From: Novosphingobium mathurense
GTDB lineage: Bacteria > Pseudomonadota > Alphaproteobacteria > Sphingomonadales > Sphingomonadaceae
Assembly (NCBI RefSeq): GCF_900168325.1
Contig: NZ_FVZE01000007.1
Location: 62,001-126,000 of the forward strand
DNA length: 64,000 nucleotides
Reading direction: 5' to 3'
The notes below the pieces were generated by a model, which was not told where the DNA came from, made no database searches, and was given only the letters and a program-made list of their open reading frames with translations. Position 1 is the first letter of the stretch, and every line of letters starts with the position of its first letter. This document shows positions 60,689 to 64,000 of the stretch, in pieces. A program made the translations under genes and the position numbers.

Positions 60689-61453
60689 ATGACCTTCGCG
60701 CGGCTCCCCCACAAATCCCGGCTCCTTGGACTTGCTGGCTTCCTCGCCCTGACTGCGGTCTCGGCCGCACTTGCCCAGACCATAGACGGCCTCGACCTGA
60801 AGGCCTTGAAGGCGCGCGGAACCGAAGCGACGGCCGATGCGCAGACCCTGGTCGATGCGGTCGCCGGCAAGGGCGAAGTGCACCGCGGTGAAGCCGAGCA
60901 GCTGCGTGAGGAGGGCCTCGCCGCCGTCGGCCGCATCAATCCGGCCGATCTTCCCAAGAGTCCAGGCGGCGCGGTCGACTTCGACGAACTGTTGAGCGGC
61001 GCGGCCGCCAATACCAGGACGCCGATGGGCGAGGGGCCGATGTTCATCGTCTTCGCGAGCCTGTCGATGCCCGAGGCGTCGCTCACCCGGCTGATTGCCG
61101 ACACGACAAGGGCGGGAGGGGTGGTCGTATTCCGCGGCTTTCCGGGCGGGAGCACCAAGGCTTTCGCCGATGGACTGAAGCGGGTGGTGACCAATGAGGG
61201 TCAGGAAGCTCACCTTGCGATCGATCCGCGCCTGTTCCGCGCCTTCAAGGTGACGGCCGCCCCGACTTTCGTTGCCGCGGGCCGCGAATACGAGCTCTGC
61301 GACGGGCTCGATTGCACCAGCGCGACACCCGATCACGACCGCATCACCGGGAACGTCACGGTCGAATATGCGCTCGAGACCTTTGCCGGCGGTGGCGGTC
61401 CCGGTGCCGGCGTCGCGCGCGTCGCGCTCACCCAGCTGACCAAGGGCCAGTGA
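60689..61453 (+). CDS. trbC: TrbC, F-type pilus assembly protein (thioredoxin-like)
   Basis: The protein is 254 aa from ATG 60689, 8 bases after traU, with a signal peptide ending ALA. The thioredoxin-like TrbC_Ftype domain (MFIVFASLSMPEASLTRLIA, VVFRGFPGGSTKAF, FKVTAAPTFVA) lacks a CxxC pair. It partners TraW in the periplasm. Confidence 0.92.
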   Translation: MTFARLPHKSRLLGLAGFLALTAVSAALAQTIDGLDLKALKARGTEATADAQTLVDAVAGKGEVHRGEAEQLREEGLAAVGRINPADLPKSPGGAVDFDELLSGAAANTRTPMGEGPMFIVFASLSMPEASLTRLIADTTRAGGVVVFRGFPGGSTKAFADGLKRVVTNEGQEAHLAIDPRLFRAFKVTAAPTFVAAGREYELCDGLDCTSATPDHDRITGNVTVEYALETFAGGGGPGAGVARVALTQLTKGQ

Positions 61454-61454
61454 G

Positions 61455-63581
61455 ATGGGCGGGCGCCGCTTCACCAATCAACGGCGAACAGCGGCCTTCC
61501 TGGCTCTGGCGCTGCTCGCGCCGGGCGCAGCGAGCGCGCAGGTGTACATCCCGCCGCCTGACGACCTCATCGAGCCGCAGCCCGCATTGCCGCCCGCAAC
61601 CGACTCTGGCGTTCCCCCGCCAGCCCCGCCGCCGCCTTCCGCGCCAGCCACCATGACCTGGGACGAGGCGAAGGCCCAGGCGCGCGAGCTCGGATCGACG
61701 GTCCGCGGCTCCAACCAGGGGATTACCGACGCACCGGGCGCTGCCGGGCAGATTCCAGGTTATGACGGGAGCTATCCCGGGCTCACCCAGTATTACGACA
61801 ACCCAGGCAACATGTATGCCGATGGAGCGGCTGCGGGTGTGGGCAGCGATGCCTATCGCACCGCGAATTCTACGACGCGGCCAACCGTCGATGTGAAGCG
61901 CAGCGACCTCTCGCGCGCCAACACGGTCACCGCGGATCCCAACGCATACCTGTCTGGAATGAGCGCAGACGGCTCGACGGGAAACTGCGTGCCGCTGCCC
62001 CCGGGCTCGGGCGGGGCGAACATGGCCGAGTGGACCTGCAACGTGGGTTCGACGGTAGTCGAACAGCCCAAGACCTGCACCCGCAGTCTCTCGGTCTCGG
62101 CCTGGAACGAAACCCTCTACCAGTACCTCTGCGTCACCGCCCCGGGCTTTGCCGGCTGCGCCTCGCTCGAGGGGAGCAGCCTGTGCCGCAAGACCGGGAC
62201 CTATCCGGTGCCTGAGTACAATCTCACCGTCGACTACTACGACTGCGACGGAGCCGTCACCGATCCCAATGTGTACCTCATGGGCACGGTGCCCAAGCCG
62301 CCGCCGGCCAATGCCTTCCAGGTCGTCAGCAACGTCTACCGCTGCAACAACGAAGGGATCACCGACGCGCTGACCTTCGATCCGGTGACCGGCTTCCCGC
62401 TGCAATATGTGACCGGGCTCCAGCAATGCGGCGCGATTTCAGCCGAGACCAGCTGCACCCGGACGACGGCCAGTGCCGCCGGCCTGACCGATCGGCAGCT
62501 GTGCAAGACCTGGGACTTTGTCGGCGATCCTTTCGGCGGTGGAGGCTATTTGTACTGCATCGAACCGGCGGCGCCAGAAGACGTCTATGCCTGCAGTGCC
62601 AATGTCGCCGGGATCGTGCCCGAAAGCTCGGTCTCGAAGTGGTTCACTGAAACCTGGACCGACAATGCTTGTTCGGTCGATCTTGGCACCTGCACGCTCG
62701 CCAGCGAGACCTGCACCGCGCCGGGCGAAACCCGGCTGATCGACGGGGTGCCGGTAACCCGGCCCTGCTGGGATAACACGAAGACCTACCAGTGCAAGAC
62801 CGTGGTGGGCGGCGGCAACGATTGCGGCAAGCTTGATGCAACCCCCGGTTGCAGCTTCGACCACGAGACCTGTCTCGACGATCCGCCGAGCAACGATGGC
62901 TCCTGCAAGGTTGCCGAGCGTGTCTACAAGTGCCCGATCCCGGGAAGCACCCAGCAGCCTGCGCAGTACATCTGCGGCGGCGACGTCTACTGCGTGAATG
63001 GCGACTGCGAGCCGATCGTGCGCGAGGCCTCCGACGAGTTCAAGGATGCGGTGGTCGCCCTCAATGCATTGGGCCAGGCCAACGCCGAGTTCGACGAGAC
63101 CTCGCTGACCCTGTTCAAGGGCACCGCCGAGAGCTGCGCGCACAAGGTCTTCGGGCTTGCCAATTGCTGCTCGGGCAAGGGCGTGCCGCTCCTCACTCCA
63201 TTGCTGTGCAGCCCGTCCGAAGTCCTGCTCGACCAGAAGGACGATGCCGGCCTGTGCCACAAGATCGGCACCTACTGTTCGTCGAGCTTCCTCGGTATCT
63301 GTCTTACCAAGCGCGACGTATACTGCTGCTTCCTCTCGAAGATCAGCCGGATCCTCCAGGAGCAGGGCCGCCCGCAGCTCGGCAAGACCTGGGGCACGCC
63401 CAAGAAGCCGATCTGCGACGGCTTCACCATCTTCGAGTTCCAGCAGCTCGACCTCTCGGTGATGGATTTCTCGGAAATCTACGCCGAGTTCGTCGATGCC
63501 GCGAAACTTCCCGACGAGGCCGCCACCCTCATCGATATCCAGACAAAGATCGAGGCCTACTATGCCGCCCACAAGCCGTAA
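61455..63581 (+). CDS. traN: TraN, F-type mating-pair stabilisation adhesin
   Basis: The protein is 708 aa, starting 1 base after the trbC stop, with a signal peptide (LALLAPGAASA). It is extremely Cys-rich, including KTWDFVGDPFGGGGY, GCSFDHETCLDD and ANCCSGKGVPLLTPLLCSP. TraN proteins bind the recipient outer membrane; the central variable part sets receptor choice. Confidence 0.93.
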   Translation: MGGRRFTNQRRTAAFLALALLAPGAASAQVYIPPPDDLIEPQPALPPATDSGVPPPAPPPPSAPATMTWDEAKAQARELGSTVRGSNQGITDAPGAAGQIPGYDGSYPGLTQYYDNPGNMYADGAAAGVGSDAYRTANSTTRPTVDVKRSDLSRANTVTADPNAYLSGMSADGSTGNCVPLPPGSGGANMAEWTCNVGSTVVEQPKTCTRSLSVSAWNETLYQYLCVTAPGFAGCASLEGSSLCRKTGTYPVPEYNLTVDYYDCDGAVTDPNVYLMGTVPKPPPANAFQVVSNVYRCNNEGITDALTFDPVTGFPLQYVTGLQQCGAISAETSCTRTTASAAGLTDRQLCKTWDFVGDPFGGGGYLYCIEPAAPEDVYACSANVAGIVPESSVSKWFTETWTDNACSVDLGTCTLASETCTAPGETRLIDGVPVTRPCWDNTKTYQCKTVVGGGNDCGKLDATPGCSFDHETCLDDPPSNDGSCKVAERVYKCPIPGSTQQPAQYICGGDVYCVNGDCEPIVREASDEFKDAVVALNALGQANAEFDETSLTLFKGTAESCAHKVFGLANCCSGKGVPLLTPLLCSPSEVLLDQKDDAGLCHKIGTYCSSSFLGICLTKRDVYCCFLSKISRILQEQGRPQLGKTWGTPKKPICDGFTIFEFQQLDLSVMDFSEIYAEFVDAAKLPDEAATLIDIQTKIEAYYAAHKP

Positions 63582-63594
63582 CGGCGGGGGCAGA

Positions 63595-63975
63595 ATGCCC
63601 CCTTCAGCACCTGGTGCCACGGTCGTGCCGCTGAGCGCCGTCGGCGCGCTCGCCGACATGAGCATGGTCGAGTTCTGCCTCGGCATGGCGCTTGCCCGCC
63701 GCGCGCCGCAAAGCGCGGGCGAACTCGCGGCCGAAGTCTCGGCCTGGTTCGACCGGCCGGTGCGGCCCCGCGCGCTGAACGCGCCACTCGACGCCATGCT
63801 CGGCCGAGGCTGGGTCGCGCCGGGCGCCGGCACCTACACTCTGAGCGAAGCGGGCTTGGCGGCGCTCACCCCGTTCACCCACGCGCTGGTGCGCATGCTC
63901 GACGGCGGCCGCCGCCTGCTCGACCTCGCTGTCTTCATGTCACTGATCAAGGATTTCGAGAGGAGCGGATCATGA
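63595..63975 (+). CDS. Hypothetical winged-helix-like protein after traN
   Basis: The protein is 126 aa from ATG 63595 (GGCGGGGGCAG upstream); an alternative ATG at 63562 would overlap traN by 20 bases. It may be a small winged helix (MVEFCLGMALARRAPQSAGE, ALNAPLDAMLGRGWVAPGA, YTLSEAG). It has an ATGA junction with the next gene. It may be regulatory; the family is not recognised. Confidence 0.6.
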   Translation: MPPSAPGATVVPLSAVGALADMSMVEFCLGMALARRAPQSAGELAAEVSAWFDRPVRPRALNAPLDAMLGRGWVAPGAGTYTLSEAGLAALTPFTHALVRMLDGGRRLLDLAVFMSLIKDFERSGS

Positions 63976-64000
63976 ACCCCCGCCACATGTACAGACACCG
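63972..64000 (+). CDS. Start of the next transfer-operon gene, truncated by window edge
   Basis: An ATG within ATGA at the stop of the previous gene begins MNPRHMYRH. Only about nine codons are visible. In F-like operons a TraF- or TraH-like protein commonly follows traN, but nothing here identifies it. Confidence 0.4.

Overview
The window looks like a large conjugative plasmid, or a plasmid-derived replicon, from a sphingomonad-type alphaproteobacterium (Novosphingobium/Sphingobium-like). The reasons are the high GC content, an iteron/Rep_3 origin with parAB and parS, a strawberry-notch helicase and Toprim primase backbone, TonB-linked catabolic genes and an F-type conjugation operon. The host assignment is inference from gene content; no rRNA or tRNA gene is present.

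Layout. (1) 1-6.8 kb, backbone: a ParB-like nuclease/partition gene cut by the window edge, a HTH antitoxin/PIN toxin pair behind a perfect inverted repeat, a 1403-aa strawberry-notch helicase/methylase-like protein and a Toprim primase. The three minus-strand backbone genes have related G-rich leaders. (2) 7.0-11.0 kb, replication and partition: five iterons plus one outlier, a palindromic operator, rep, three identical palindromic parS-like sites, parA and parB. Two further iteron-like copies lie inside parB. (3) 11.2-14.0 kb: a HTH protein, a tyrosine recombinase and a decayed stretch. (4) 14-31.5 kb, catabolic island: an acetoacetate-decarboxylase-like protein with a Baeyer-Villiger-type monooxygenase; a dienelactone hydrolase with a SDR; a seven-gene minus-strand operon (alpha/beta hydrolase, two SDRs, GST, two TIM-barrel isomerases, 3-hydroxyisobutyrate-dehydrogenase-type reductase) divergent from an AraC regulator; then LLM flavin monooxygenase, extradiol dioxygenase, FAH-family hydrolase, SMR-like membrane protein, a second AraC regulator and a flavin reductase. 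(5) 31.8-42 kb: an intact IS66 element, a TonB receptor, a RibBA-like protein that has lost catalytic residues in both domains, an intact IS5-type element and a FAD aromatic hydroxylase. (6) 42-46.3 kb: E2 and a homodimer-type E1 of a 2-oxoacid dehydrogenase, divergent from an Lrp regulator. (7) 46.9-64 kb: a lytic transglycosylase, three small minus-strand genes, then a long F-type transfer operon (pilin, traL-E-K-B, dsbC, traV, traC, trbI, S26 peptidase, traW, traU, trbC, traN) with one-to-four-base overlaps at many junctions.

How it could work together (inference): the TonB receptor imports a substrate. Flavin-dependent oxygenases fed by the flavin reductase hydroxylate it. The extradiol dioxygenase and hydrolases open and cleave the ring. 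The SDR, GST, isomerase and reductase genes process side-chain or ring fragments. The 2-oxoacid dehydrogenase converts the resulting 2-oxoacid to an acyl-CoA. The transfer operon mobilises the whole set. The substrate cannot be named from sequence alone.
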